NCBI GenBank assembly: GCA_020086605.1
Contig: JACBWW010000002.1
Span: 29,098,605-29,162,604, forward strand
From: Lanius collurio
Taxonomy: Eukaryota; Chordata; Aves; Passeriformes; Laniidae
Length of the DNA: 64,000 nucleotides
Direction of reading: 5' to 3'
Both the position numbers and the translations under genes were made by a program. This document shows positions 12,201 through 23,640 of this stretch, in pieces. Every line of letters starts with the position of its first letter. The stretch's first letter is position 1. Below the pieces are notes generated by a model. That model saw nothing but the letters and a program-made list of their open reading frames with translations. It was not told where the DNA came from and searched no databases.

Positions 12201-15200
12201 GCCTCCTGTCCTGGGGAAAGAAAGACAGAGGAGGGTTATAGCTTATCCTAGAGGTATCCCCATGGCTCAGAGCAGTCAAGGGAGACATCCAGCTAGATTT
12301 CAGTTGTGTGAAGGTCAGCTGGAAGGGAAGGAGGAAGTTGCTGCGGGACACAGCAACCTGAAAACTCAATGAAAGTTGGGGTGCAACGCATGGTAGAGCC
12401 TTCCCTGACATGAGCAGGAGCAGACCACTGGCTTCTCTGCCATGTCCCTCAGTGAGCAACTTGCCAAGGTATGAAAGACCCTGCCTTGCCGCAAGAGGCA
12501 GAGCTGGGCCTGAGCATCGAAACTTGGAGAAATTATCTGTGTAACAGGAGGGAAGCAACATCGAGAAAGAAAGAGCTTGAAACCATGGAAACGGGTCTCC
12601 CTCCTCCTTCACTTCACTCCCATCTGTATTTCCCAGAATAGACATTGAACTCTGGTTTCTTTTGATAAGACAGACTCGGGTCAGTGAAGTTGAGAGTGAA
12701 ATGGCCATTGCCAGGCTAGGTGAAGCAAAATACCAAAATGTTCTCTTCTTTAATTCTCCTCCTGAAGTGGCCTCTTCATCTAGAGGCAAATTAACAGTCC
12801 CTCTGTCAGGTCACAAAATCAGAGTCTGGGATTAGTATGAAGGGCTTCTAGGCAAACAGCCTAACTTTCCTCATCTCCTCCTTATCTTGTTTGGTGCCAG
12901 TGATTCATTCTCTCAACTGCAGATCTATTGGCCTTTTGAGCAAAATCCTGACATTTTAGCTTGGCTCCAGAATTTCCCTCAAGATTTTGTTTTTAAGTGC
13001 ATACAGACCACACTGCCCATATTACAGATCCAGTAAGATTTCAGCAGCCACTCCACCCACTGCTGTTTGCATGCATGAGGAAAAATCTGTGCCCTAAACT
13101 TTTAAGTCTGGTAGGGCTGGGGAATGTAAGGATGAATGGTGTGAGATGGCTGGAGAGTCTTCCAGGGTAAACTGAGATAGGGAGAGTAACTGATGAGGGA
13201 AAGGGCAGCTGAAACCAAGGACGAGGGACAGAGTGAAATGGAAGATGTGGAAATTCTGATTATGAATATGTGGGGACAGATTATGCAGCTGGAGATTACT
13301 GAGGCCCTCTTTGATTCAGTCTTCAGAACTTGTGTGTTCATCCGTAACTACTGCAAAGGATCAGTTATGCTCATATCATGTTTGAAGAAGAGGGCGGCAC
13401 TGATGGACGTCTTGCTTGAAACTGTACAAGGGGCACTTGGGACTCCTGGGAAGGGCCACCCGGAGGGGTTATGATGACTATGCAGTGACAATACATCGCA
13501 CTTTATCTCTGCTTGGCTTACACTAGCCAACAACCCATCTGTTTCACTACAGCTTCTCTCCCTCACAAAAAAACCCAACAACCTCACCCATTCAGAACAG
13601 CCTCTTTGTCCTGATGCACCAAGATAGGTATGCTACTAACGAGACAAACACCTAATCCATAAGAAAAGCTTTGTATTAGTTCATCTCCATCTGCAAATAT
13701 GAGTAGATAATAGGAATCTTCTTCTGAGATGGTGAAAGGATAAAATTAAAGACCAGTGAAACAACCTGAAGATGAAACTGGGGATATGGTGAGAGATGTC
13801 TCCACAAGAAAAAGGGAATATTCCTTCTGGAGATCATTGGATAGATATGTAGGGCTATATACTCTGGGATGTACCAGGTTGCAGACAAATACCTAGAGGG
13901 CATAATTTCTAGCTAAAAGAGGTTCTAGAGTTAAGCTGTTTTTGCTGTGAGCAAGGGAGGAGAAGGGTCTCTTGCTTACCTCAAGGACTCTGGCACTCAA
14001 GAGAGGTAATGAGAACAAGAAGAGCTCCTGCATACGAAGACAAGCCATACTTCTTAAAACAGCACCGAACACACTCTGTTCTTGGCAGTGCTTGAGCTTC
14101 AGCTGTGTTGAGATCAGGCTCAGCTGCACCCCTTTGCAGTAATTGCTAGCACAGATATGCAGCATACACAGCGCTGGGACTCCATGAGGAACACGGCTGC
14201 TTAGATGAATGCTCAGATTGCAGAACGCCACACTGAGCCCTCCCGTCGCCTCCAGGAAGTTTAGTGTACAAAGCGTTTTCAAAAGCTTTCATCATGATAG
14301 ACACTACAGGGGGCTGAGGAAGAAGCCTGTGGTCACACTAACCTGTGCAAGCTGGGGATCTGTGGAAAATATTATTTCTGGTGTATGGAAAGGAAGCCTT
14401 CCTTTTTGCAGTGGTATTTCTGGCATGGTTACAACCCCAGAAGCAGTGGAGAGCTCCTGGCTGGAATGTTGTGGGCATCTTGATACTGGAGAGAGCAATA
14501 AAACTGGCTAAAAAGCTCTGTTTTATGTAAGAGTGAGCGCACGCTACAGGTGCCCTGCCAAGTGAAAATACAACTGGGTTTATGGCCTTGTTTGTTTGTT
14601 GACATTGTGTAATCAGGACAAGAAAGAAAACTGGGAAGAGGGAAAGGTTTGCTGTTTCTCAGAAAGAAACAACAAAGTTTTTGCATTGGCATTTTCCTTG
14701 ATTTTGATGTATGTTTCAAAACCTACAGATGTCTCCTGTCTAAATTTACAGAGTGGTTATTAACAAAGATACTATTCTTTTCCTATTTTTATTAGGTGCC
14801 AATATTAAGAAAAAGAAATCAGTCCTTCGATTTAAAAGTCAACATGCTTTTCTCTTTTTTATGATGTAAGAAGTGCCAATAGTTCTCACACCATGTCTTG
14901 ATTTTCAGGTTATAGGTCTGAGTATGAAAATGAAATCGCTCCTTTTAAAATGCTATGAAAACATTGTTAAATATCTACCTCTTAAAAGTCTATAAATTCA
15001 AACAGTTTTTCTTTGGAGGACATGGTGAAAACATTCTTAAAATACGATGCCATAATTCAGAACTTTAGCAGAAGAATCCCATTTAGAGGCAATCAGAGAC
15101 TTCGAGCAATTGTTTTTCCTTCGTTTTGATTCCCATTATGGTTTTCTCTTTTCTTCATATCCTTTCTGCTCTGGTTTTTAATTCCTAGTAGAGGTCAGAC

Positions 15201-18200
15201 ATTTGAGGCATCCAATTCTGATTGCTGTGGAAATAGCGATGAGGCAAAAGTGACAGCAGTGACATCATGGGAGAAACAGATGGTGAGAGCTGATGAACTT
15301 CTAAGAAACAAAGACACTTCTGCCAATAAGTGTTCCTAGAGAACAAGAAAAACAAAACTGAGAAAAACAATCCTAGTTCTTAACACAAAGAGAGAGTGAA
15401 GGGAAATTACTCCTTAGCAGTAGACTGTGTGAAAGGAAGAATAACTAGGATTGTGGATAGATTTTTGAACTCCATTAGGCCTTTGGCACAAATTAAAACA
15501 GTGTTGAATACTTGTAGAGCAGAAGATCATTCAGAGAGCAAAATCCCCCTGACACTTCCAAATCATTAGGAAGGTCATTTGGAGCATGAAACTCACAAAA
15601 ACCTTCCTCTGTCCTCAGGCATTTTTGGAAAATGTCCTTTTGGGCACCAAGACTCCCCACAACAAACCAGGCATTGCAATTATGAAGTGATATTGATGTC
15701 TTTAATAGTCTCTTTGAGATGCTGATATTGTGTGAATGTAGGTAAATTTGGAAAGGAATATGGATAAAAAGATAGTCAGCCCTGGTAATAAAGAAAGGAG
15801 AAAACAGGAATATGCACCAGTGCTTGTCTGTTTTCTTCTATGAAAAACATTAAGAAATGGTTGGTTTGGAGAGGAGGATGTCAAGGCTTTTGAGCTTTAT
15901 TCTACCACCAATCATAATATTGGCATTACAATTTCTCTGGTCTCTAAATGAGAGTATTTTGTGATGACAAGCTGGATTAAAAGCCTGCTATCTGGGGTTT
16001 CCAGTCTGCATCATCAGTGCAGGTAGTAATTGCAATGTCTACTCTTGGGGGAGTCTGAGTGTGGCCTCCTCTCATGGGATGGAAAAAATGAGGTCTCACT
16101 GGTGACAAGGTCTATGCTGTGCTAATGAAGGCAACTGAGTCAATACACCTTTTTGATACAAATTTAGAGACAATGATGTATTTTGCATCACATTCTGTGT
16201 ACTACACGAGCTGGCATTATGGAAGACTGCATCTGCTCAGTGATGCCAGACAAGAAGCTCTTCCCTTGAATGAAGTTTGCTGTAAAGTCATTCTTACTCC
16301 TGCTGAGACAAGGCAATTTGGTTCCACTGATGGCAGCAGAAATACTCCAACTGAAGTTGCTGGGTTTGAGGCTGAGGCTTAAGGCTGGCTGTCTTCAGGC
16401 ATGTGAGCAGATACCTCAAAAAAGGACTAAAGGGTCATGATTCCTTCATAGAAAATACTCTTCCTTCTTTGCTGTTGCTATTTGATCACATCAGGGAAAA
16501 CACATAGATATTATTTTACGCACTACAAAGACCCAAAGCCCAGTGACTATTGAAGTGCCTTTCTATTAGGCACTTTGAGGATCATACACTTTCATCTCCC
16601 TTAACTTTTGATGTTTATGTTTGAGCTTCTGCTCCAGGCAATCTTTATAGCCAATGGAGAGAGATAGGCACTTCCAGGACTTGGTTCATCTGAGCTCTTT
16701 TCAACATCTATCTTAAAATGAGATTACCCGTGTCCCAGAATGCCTATTTCTCTCTGCTGACTGTTAAAGTATGTCTAGACGTCTAGCTATGATGTAAATG
16801 CCAACATCTGGACAGGTCTATCCCACCACAAAATGTCCCTGGTAAAATCCAGAGCAGTTACTTTGTTTTCTTGAAAGGACAAACACCCAAATGAGGGGTG
16901 AATGCAGAGAGGAGTGAGGTTGAAGAGAAATACAGGGAGAAAATGATAAAGTGATTGAATTTCCACACCACTTCAAGGCCAGTAAGGATCAGAATCGATG
17001 CAGAGGCCTGGCTCATCACCTTATCTATGGATTTGGTGGAAAGAATTTATAGATTTCAGAAGCAGGAGACAGGAGGATCTGAATGTTTTGATATGGTTTG
17101 TAGGAATAAGCTAACAAGTACTGGCTGTGTATGTAAATGAAGTTATCCTCTTAGCCTAAACTCTGTGATAGCACTCAGGCTTTAAAACATGACCTATTAT
17201 ATGCAAATGACCTGAACATTTTTGGGAAAAATGAAGAGAAAAAAAACCCAAAAAATTTATAAAGGAAAAAAAATTAAAATAAAATGCTTTGGTGTTCGAG
17301 AGGAATACAGATCCACTATGGCTTAGGTCAGCCAGTGACAACTGTTCTGTTTTTCCACAACAGGAGCAAAAAAGCAATGCTAGGTGGTGTGTCACCAAAG
17401 AAGACTGCTTTTTTTCTCAGATCCTCTGGAAAAAAGGAGCCTACAGATATCTGTTTTCTCACATACTTGAGAATATTTGATGATTTTTAAATTTCTTTCT
17501 TTTCTACCGCTCCTCTTCCATCAAGCCAATAGACACTGAATTCTATCTCTTCAAATTGGGTCCCTCAAATACTGCAGTTTTAAAGTTGCTGAACTTCACC
17601 AAGATAGCACAACACGTTTTTTGGTGTTCACTCATATGCGTAGATACGTTTTTCTTGCTATTTTCTTAAAATTTCCTTCTTGAACATTAAAGATGCATCT
17701 GTTCTTAAATTTTCAGTGTCCTGTTGCTGCTTGTAAAGGCAATTACTATTTTGTATGAGCAATGCCCTCAGTGTGACCACGGTATATATTTATTACTGAG
17801 TTTACTGCTGTAATAGTCAGTTAAAATTCATTTATTGCAAGGAGTAAAATACCAGTGTGACTGGTGGAAAATAAACCAGCAACAAATGTCCTACATAGGT
17901 GTATTCATACATGACTTGTTATAAAATCCAGCATAAAATATGAGAGGAAGAATGTTGCTATAATTAAAAACAAAGGACTGGAAGCAAGAATATCTGGTTT
18001 CTGCTTTTGGCTGTGTCACAGACGCTCTGTGTGGCTATGGAAGGATCATTTCTTTCTCCTGTGGGTTTCCCCATCTGGAAAATTGTCTAATGATACCTTT
18101 CAGAAAGGTGCTTGAGTAGCATGACTCATTAATATTTGTAAATATCCAGGGATCAAAGGGCCTGTAGATATACAATGTAACATATTATTATGCTGCTGTT

Positions 18201-21179
18201 CTCTGCCAATTTCCTTTCTCTGTAAGGATGAGCTCTTTGAATTTATTGCTTTTGACCCAGGAAAATGGCCCCATGGGACTCTGTGTTTTTATTGGCTCCA
18301 GATGAAATTTTCTCATGTTTACAAATAACGCGATAACTTACTGACCTCCAATGCCCACCGTGCAAGCCCTCCCTTGGATCTGGTTCCCAATTCTCGCTGG
18401 TGCATGGCAATAAGCAAAATGCCACATTTCTGGTGAGCAGAACCAGTTTTGTCTGTCATAGCTGGATGACTCCTGTGGGGATAGCACAGAGGGGAATGCC
18501 CTGGGTGGGAGTTTCAAGTAGGAAGCACAAGGCAGGCACAGGCAGCTCAGCTCTGACATAAGTAGAAGTCATGGGTACAGAGATTTTGCAGACCATGATA
18601 CAATGCTGTTCTAGTAATGATTGGTCCTGTTTTCCCTGTTCTGGGATGCAGAGAGTTTACAGGTCTTCTTAGGAGGAAAATCACTTCTGCAGCTGCTCTG
18701 CTGAACCAGAAGAGCCAGAAAGCAGCTCTTGCAAATTATTTTCTCTAACTGAAGGGAATATATCACCAAACCAAAAGGGTCTTGGAAATGCTTGAAAATA
18801 ACACCAGAGTTATAAACTTCCAGCTATTGGAGTGTGAGAAAGATTGTGCTGGAGTCCACTGGTAGATAACATTTCCAGAGAGTGATTCTGCATATTTGCA
18901 GTCAAAATGTTTCATCAAACCTTAAAACACAGAATTTACTTCAAAATTCATTTATTGTTATTTTGTTCTTCAGGGACATCTGAAAAAGTTTTCACTCTGG
19001 TAGAATGAATGGGTAGCTTTTACTTACTGGAATACTTATGTCTTTTGGAGGCGGATGGAAACTGTGTTTTGCTTAAAATAAAAGTGTGTGAGCATTTCAG
19101 ATATAACTACATTTCTCCAAATGTACTGTATGACCCACTAGAGAAGAAAAAAGTGTGATGGCCTAAAGCCAACATCAGCTAAATTAGGGACAGAAGTTTT
19201 ACCCGGGGGAAAACTGCTTTAGTTTTGGGCAATTTTTAAAAATTTATTATTCAAAAATGTTAGCTTCATGGGAACAAGAGGTTGCAGGAGAGGCCAGGGC
19301 TGGCCACTTTGTGCAGGAAATTATTAACGATTCTTATCTTCTGGAATTTGAGTAGATTTGGTTGGTGATCTTTATAGAACAATATTTATCTTTCCCTAGT
19401 GGACTTTCTCTTTGTCTCCACCAGCTATCATGACTATAACCTGGCGTTCTGCATGAGTGATCTGGCAACTGTGGGCCAAGGGACCCAGGAGCAAAGACAA
19501 TAGAATTATGGTTATGGCTGGCAAATTGTGAAGACTTTTTGTTTAAAAGTTGGATGGTAATTACAGGAGATTGGGGTTGTGATTACTAATGGACATTCAG
19601 TCCCCTCTCCCATGTGAGTCTTTGCCTCTACAGACTGACAAGTAATTGCATGAAGTGAGACTTTTTTTTTTATATACTGTAAAGTGAGTTAAGATTTCAG
19701 CATGTTTTCCCTCCCCCTGTTCTGTGTTTATGAAGGAGAGGAGAAATACTAATGTTCTTTGGCGATCATTTGATGTTCCAAACCTTCTCATCAAATAAAT
19801 GTCTTCCTCAATCTCTCAACTGCCTTGGGCAAAATTTTTCATTTTCTTTTCTTCCTACACCACCTTATCTGTTCTTCCTCACTCATAAATACCCTAGAAT
19901 CTATATGTTTGTATGACTATTTTTCCTTACACTATCTTGAGCTATTACTGCTGCATAAGCAATAGTTAACAATAACACAAACTGATAGTGTTTTTTACTC
20001 TTTGTATACAAATGTGCTTAGTCCCAACTGTTGGGAAAAGTTCCCTGCTTGAAAACTGGTAGTGTTTTGTGGGTTAACAGTGTGAGAAATGTCCTACCAC
20101 AGAGGAGTGCTGGATTCCTTACCAGATAGGCCAGAAACATACTGAAAATTTAACCTGTTCCTGGTGAGGCTGTCCTATCCCTTTTACAGTATGGTCTGTG
20201 CTCCCTTACTGCTTTATTCAGAGTAGTTTGTGGTGATGTGCAGTCCACAGACCATGTAACACACTGGCTTGTTGTGTTGGTAGGCATATCAGGGTCTTTT
20301 TGTGCAAAAGCCTGTGATGCATTTTTCCTCATGAACCAAATTCTGAAAGAGAGAGTAGGTTGGTGTAAAGGAGGAACTTCAGCAAGAGTTACAGTCTTAT
20401 TTTGGCAGAAAGATATTGCCAGAGAGATGGAGGTATCCCATGGGTTTCTTGAGCCTCAGCTTTCTCCAGCTGGAGTATAATCCTGTTTTTCATCTTTGGA
20501 GTTTAACAGCCTTGCAACAAAGTCCTCTACACACAAAGAAAATTCTCAGAGTAGCTTCAGTGTGCTCAGGGTCAGGCCTTCTAACAGCCTGATTGGATCT
20601 GGGGAGCACAAGAAATATGAGGTGCAAGGCCAGTTGCGTTTCACTCTGGAATTTTTCTGTCTTCTCACAGCTAGAATACATTCCCTGGAAAGCCCAACTA
20701 TCATGCCCCTCCATTAGCTGCATGTTAATTATTACCAGCTATCTCAGAAACGGAAATCTTCACTCATTTTTCTCCTTAATCCCTATCTTCAGCAGAAAAG
20801 TCCCGTCTTCAGAGGGTGGCTGTCAGGAGGGGACAGGCCATTCCTTTGAGTCCTCTACCTGGCTTCTGAGGAATAACAACAACAACAGTACTAATAAGTT
20901 AATTTTTAGTGATCTCTTTCTGCTGGGGTTATGACCATCCTGTCAGAGGGCACAGGTAATGGGAGTGCACTTCCAGTTATGAGTCATGCAAGGCATTAAT
21001 GATACTCCTGTTTTCACACCTGCCCAATGGCCCTCCTTTGGTGCTGTTGAGTCTTTCCTACGGTGGCATTTGCAGGCAGAGATTTTCTTGGCTTAGGTGC
21101 CTGTGTTTACAGGGGCATTTTTCATTTTTAGCATCAGTTGAAAAGAGGCACTCCTCATTGTTCCCCTCATCCAGGCTGA
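9263..21179. other. Upstream intergenic sequence, no gene recognised
   Basis: About 12 kb without a recognisable exon, RNA gene or intact transposon. The only open frame of note is antisense, 12094-12789 (231 codons from a TTG; first ATG later), which resembles no family I know. The rest is moderately AT-rich unique sequence with short homopolymer runs. Confidence 0.55.
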
Positions 21180-21221
21180 AACTCATGCCCTGTCGAAACA
21201 CATGGGTGAGGGATATTTAAT

Positions 21222-21229
21222 CCCACGTA
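21222..21229 (-). promoter_or_regulatory. Candidate hypoxia response element core (TACGTGGG)
   Basis: The plus strand reads CCCACGTA, so the minus strand reads TACGTGGG. This octamer is the same as the core of the HIF-1 site in the mammalian VEGFA promoter. An octamer this short occurs by chance, and the distance to the gene is about 11.5 kb, so the call depends on its CpG-rich setting. Confidence 0.25.
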
Positions 21230-21357
21230 CCTCCAAGGCATCGGAGCAGACACTATTGTGATCTTTTGCAGTATTTTACCCTCAGAATTTGGAGGAGGCA
21301 GAAAGCGGATGGAGTGAGAGATGGGGCGGGCTGCTGCGAGCGCCCAGCCCTCTGCGA

Positions 21358-21371
21358 CCAGCAGGGGGGAG
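21358..21371 (+). promoter_or_regulatory. CTCF-like motif
   Basis: CCAGCAGGGGGGAG preceded by TGCGA closely resembles the CTCF core CCASYAGRKGGCRS; the usual C after the G run is G here. It sits in the same CpG-rich block as the hypoxia-type core. If bound, it could mark a boundary or loop anchor upstream of VEGFA. Confidence 0.35.
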
Positions 21372-22479
21372 TGTGGGCAGCACGAAAAGCCAGGCGCTCC
21401 GCTCCTCGGGGAAAACCTGGCTAGCCCACCAAAAATGCTGCACGGGTGTGAATGCCGGTGCATGAGACGGGAGTCTGCCCTGGGTCCCTTCCCTGCTCTC
21501 CCATAAACCTGGAGTATGGCGTGGGCAAGCTGATCGTCATGGGAGTCGCTTTACCGGCTCAAAAGTTGCCTTTAACCACCCCCAAGTGCCCATAACTCAA
21601 GTCTGAAGCAGTTACACAGCTGCTAGCTGTAGCTGAAGAGAGAGATACGGGCATCTTCCCAGGCGTCTGTGGGGTCTTCTTCCAGGCACATCTCTTGGGA
21701 TTGAACAGTAGAAGTAGGGTTGGAGGAATGTGGAGATGTGGGGACACCAGGACAGGAATGGAGTGGTGGGGAGCAAGGAGTGGCCTATGAGAGTTTGAAC
21801 CTTGGGGGAAGCAAGAGGGAAGGTGATGAAGCAGACTTCTGCCTCTGGCTACAGCTATGAAGAAGAAAAAGAAACTATCAGGAAGGGAATTGCTACTGGA
21901 TGCAGAGAAACAGCAGGGACTGACCAGCAGGTAGGTTTGAATCCCTATTGCAATCAGAGCAAGCAACAAATACAGCCAGAGAATACAACTTCTATAATGG
22001 ATTCAGAAGTACAGGTCAGCAGGCACTGTGGTGACCATCTCATCTGATTTGTATAACACCTGACAAAGAAACTTCCTGAATTTGTCCCTGTTTCAATTAA
22101 AGAGAAACGTGCTCTATTCTAGAAAGATTTCCAGTTTTCAAAAAATGCACCAGAGCTTTTTGTAATTTTCCTCAGTTGTATTTTTGCCTCATTTCTAATC
22201 TCCAAGATTGCCTTGCATCCTCTCCTCCCATTGGCTCTTTCAATATTTGTAACTGCTAAACCAAGGAGAACCTTGTTGCATTCCTATCTCCAGTATAAGA
22301 CTCTTATATGCCATTACCAAATCACCCATCACCTTCTCTTTCATCCAAAACCAGGCTATATCAAGGCAACCCTTCTCCGTAGCATCTTTTTCAGTGCTGC
22401 AGTCATCCTCTGGCTCTTCTCAGCACCCTCCCAACTCCTCCCTGCCCATGCAGGGATCCCAGCAGCAATCTTCTTAGTG

Positions 22480-23640
22480 CTAAAGGCTGGCATAATGCAA
22501 CCTCTCTTTTCCTGTTTAATAGCTCCTGTTTTGCAGCCCAGGATCTTGTTACCCTTGACACTGTATTTCACTCTGGCAGATACTTCCATGACCTCTAAGT
22601 CCTCTCCAGATTTCTCGCTTGCTTGGGTAGAAATCCCCTCCTGGTAGGAGGACTGCTTTCTGCTATAGCTGAGTCATATATTTCTGCATTAAAATACATC
22701 GTGTTTGCATGAACCCATGCAATTTGTATTGTTCTGCACCAAAGACATCCTCTTCATCACTTAATAGTTCCATCTTTACCATCTTCAGGCTTCAATTGGA
22801 ATCATTTTGTACACCTTTCTGAGTTGGATTTGAATGAGCTGGGCCAAAAGCACCACCTATCAGTGGGGGGCTAGACTCTTCATTTTCAGTATCACTTCCC
22901 AAGACCTACTAGTTATCCAGCTTTTAATCCTTTTAATCCATGCATATTTCTCATCATTCTATGGCATGAACTAAAATGGCCTGAAGAAGCCAAATAAATT
23001 ACATCAAACTTTTACCTCTGGTAAGCAAACTTGTAATCTCACTGATGAAAGCTGTTACTATACCAAGTTGATCAATTTTCTTTGTATTTAGACTCGCTGA
23101 TGGAAATTATCCCCTTGAATTAGTTCTTCCTAATTGAAAAGCTCAGGAATGGAAGACTCACCAGCTCTGTGGGTATCTTGCTGCAATGCCACCCAACATT
23201 CCTGTTTTACTCATGGTAATATTGGTACAGTTCCACTTTATTTCTAGGCATATGAAACCTGTTTTCTTAAACTTATTGAAGCCCCTCAGAATCTTTTTCT
23301 AACAGCTCTTTTTAGCACTTTACAGGTTGGGGGTTTTTGCGTGTATTCAATCTAAATCACTGCCTTCAGGTTTCTTAGCTTCTGTTACATTTGTAAAAAT
23401 CTCCATAGTCCCTTTTAGGAAGAAAATATGTGTCATCACTGTCCAAACTCTATAAAAATAATATTTGTTGGCTATAGCTGTTCCCTGAATCATTGTAAGA
23501 TAATTATTTCAGCAGTAGTACCAAAAAGTAATTGTCTTGAACTAGTTGTTGATATCCTTTGGTTTTACTCTGCTTAAAAAAGCTGTCTTACAGCCCTTAA
23601 ATCTTCTGTTCACAGATATCTTTGTGTGCTTCTGCTTCTC
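22480..23640 (-). mobile_element. Ancient CR1-like LINE relic, antisense
   Basis: Read on the minus strand, this resembles degraded CR1-type reverse-transcriptase sequence of the kind widespread in reptiles. The plus strand keeps several stretches of the antisense consensus I know: 'cattaaaatacat' near 22687, 'agttatccagcttttaatcc' near 22911, 'ataaattacatcaaactttt' near 22993, and 'caaacttgtaatctcac' near 23025. On the minus strand the third corresponds to the start of a decayed D-V-I-Y-L motif, normally followed by DFCKAFD. Frameshifts and substitutions are frequent, so it is inactive. Boundaries are approximate. It is much older than the CR1 copy at 8.8 kb. Confidence 0.65.

Larger units (their letters stand above)
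21180..21560. promoter_or_regulatory. CpG-bearing block, candidate distal regulatory element
   Basis: Inside AT-rich surroundings, this interval of about 400 bp becomes GC-rich and contains many CpGs (for example gggcgggctgctgcgagcgc near 21324). It also holds a TACGTGGG hypoxia-type core (minus strand) and a CTCF-like motif, both listed separately. It lies about 11.5 kb upstream of the inferred VEGFA start. Regulatory activity is inferred from composition and motifs only. Confidence 0.35.
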
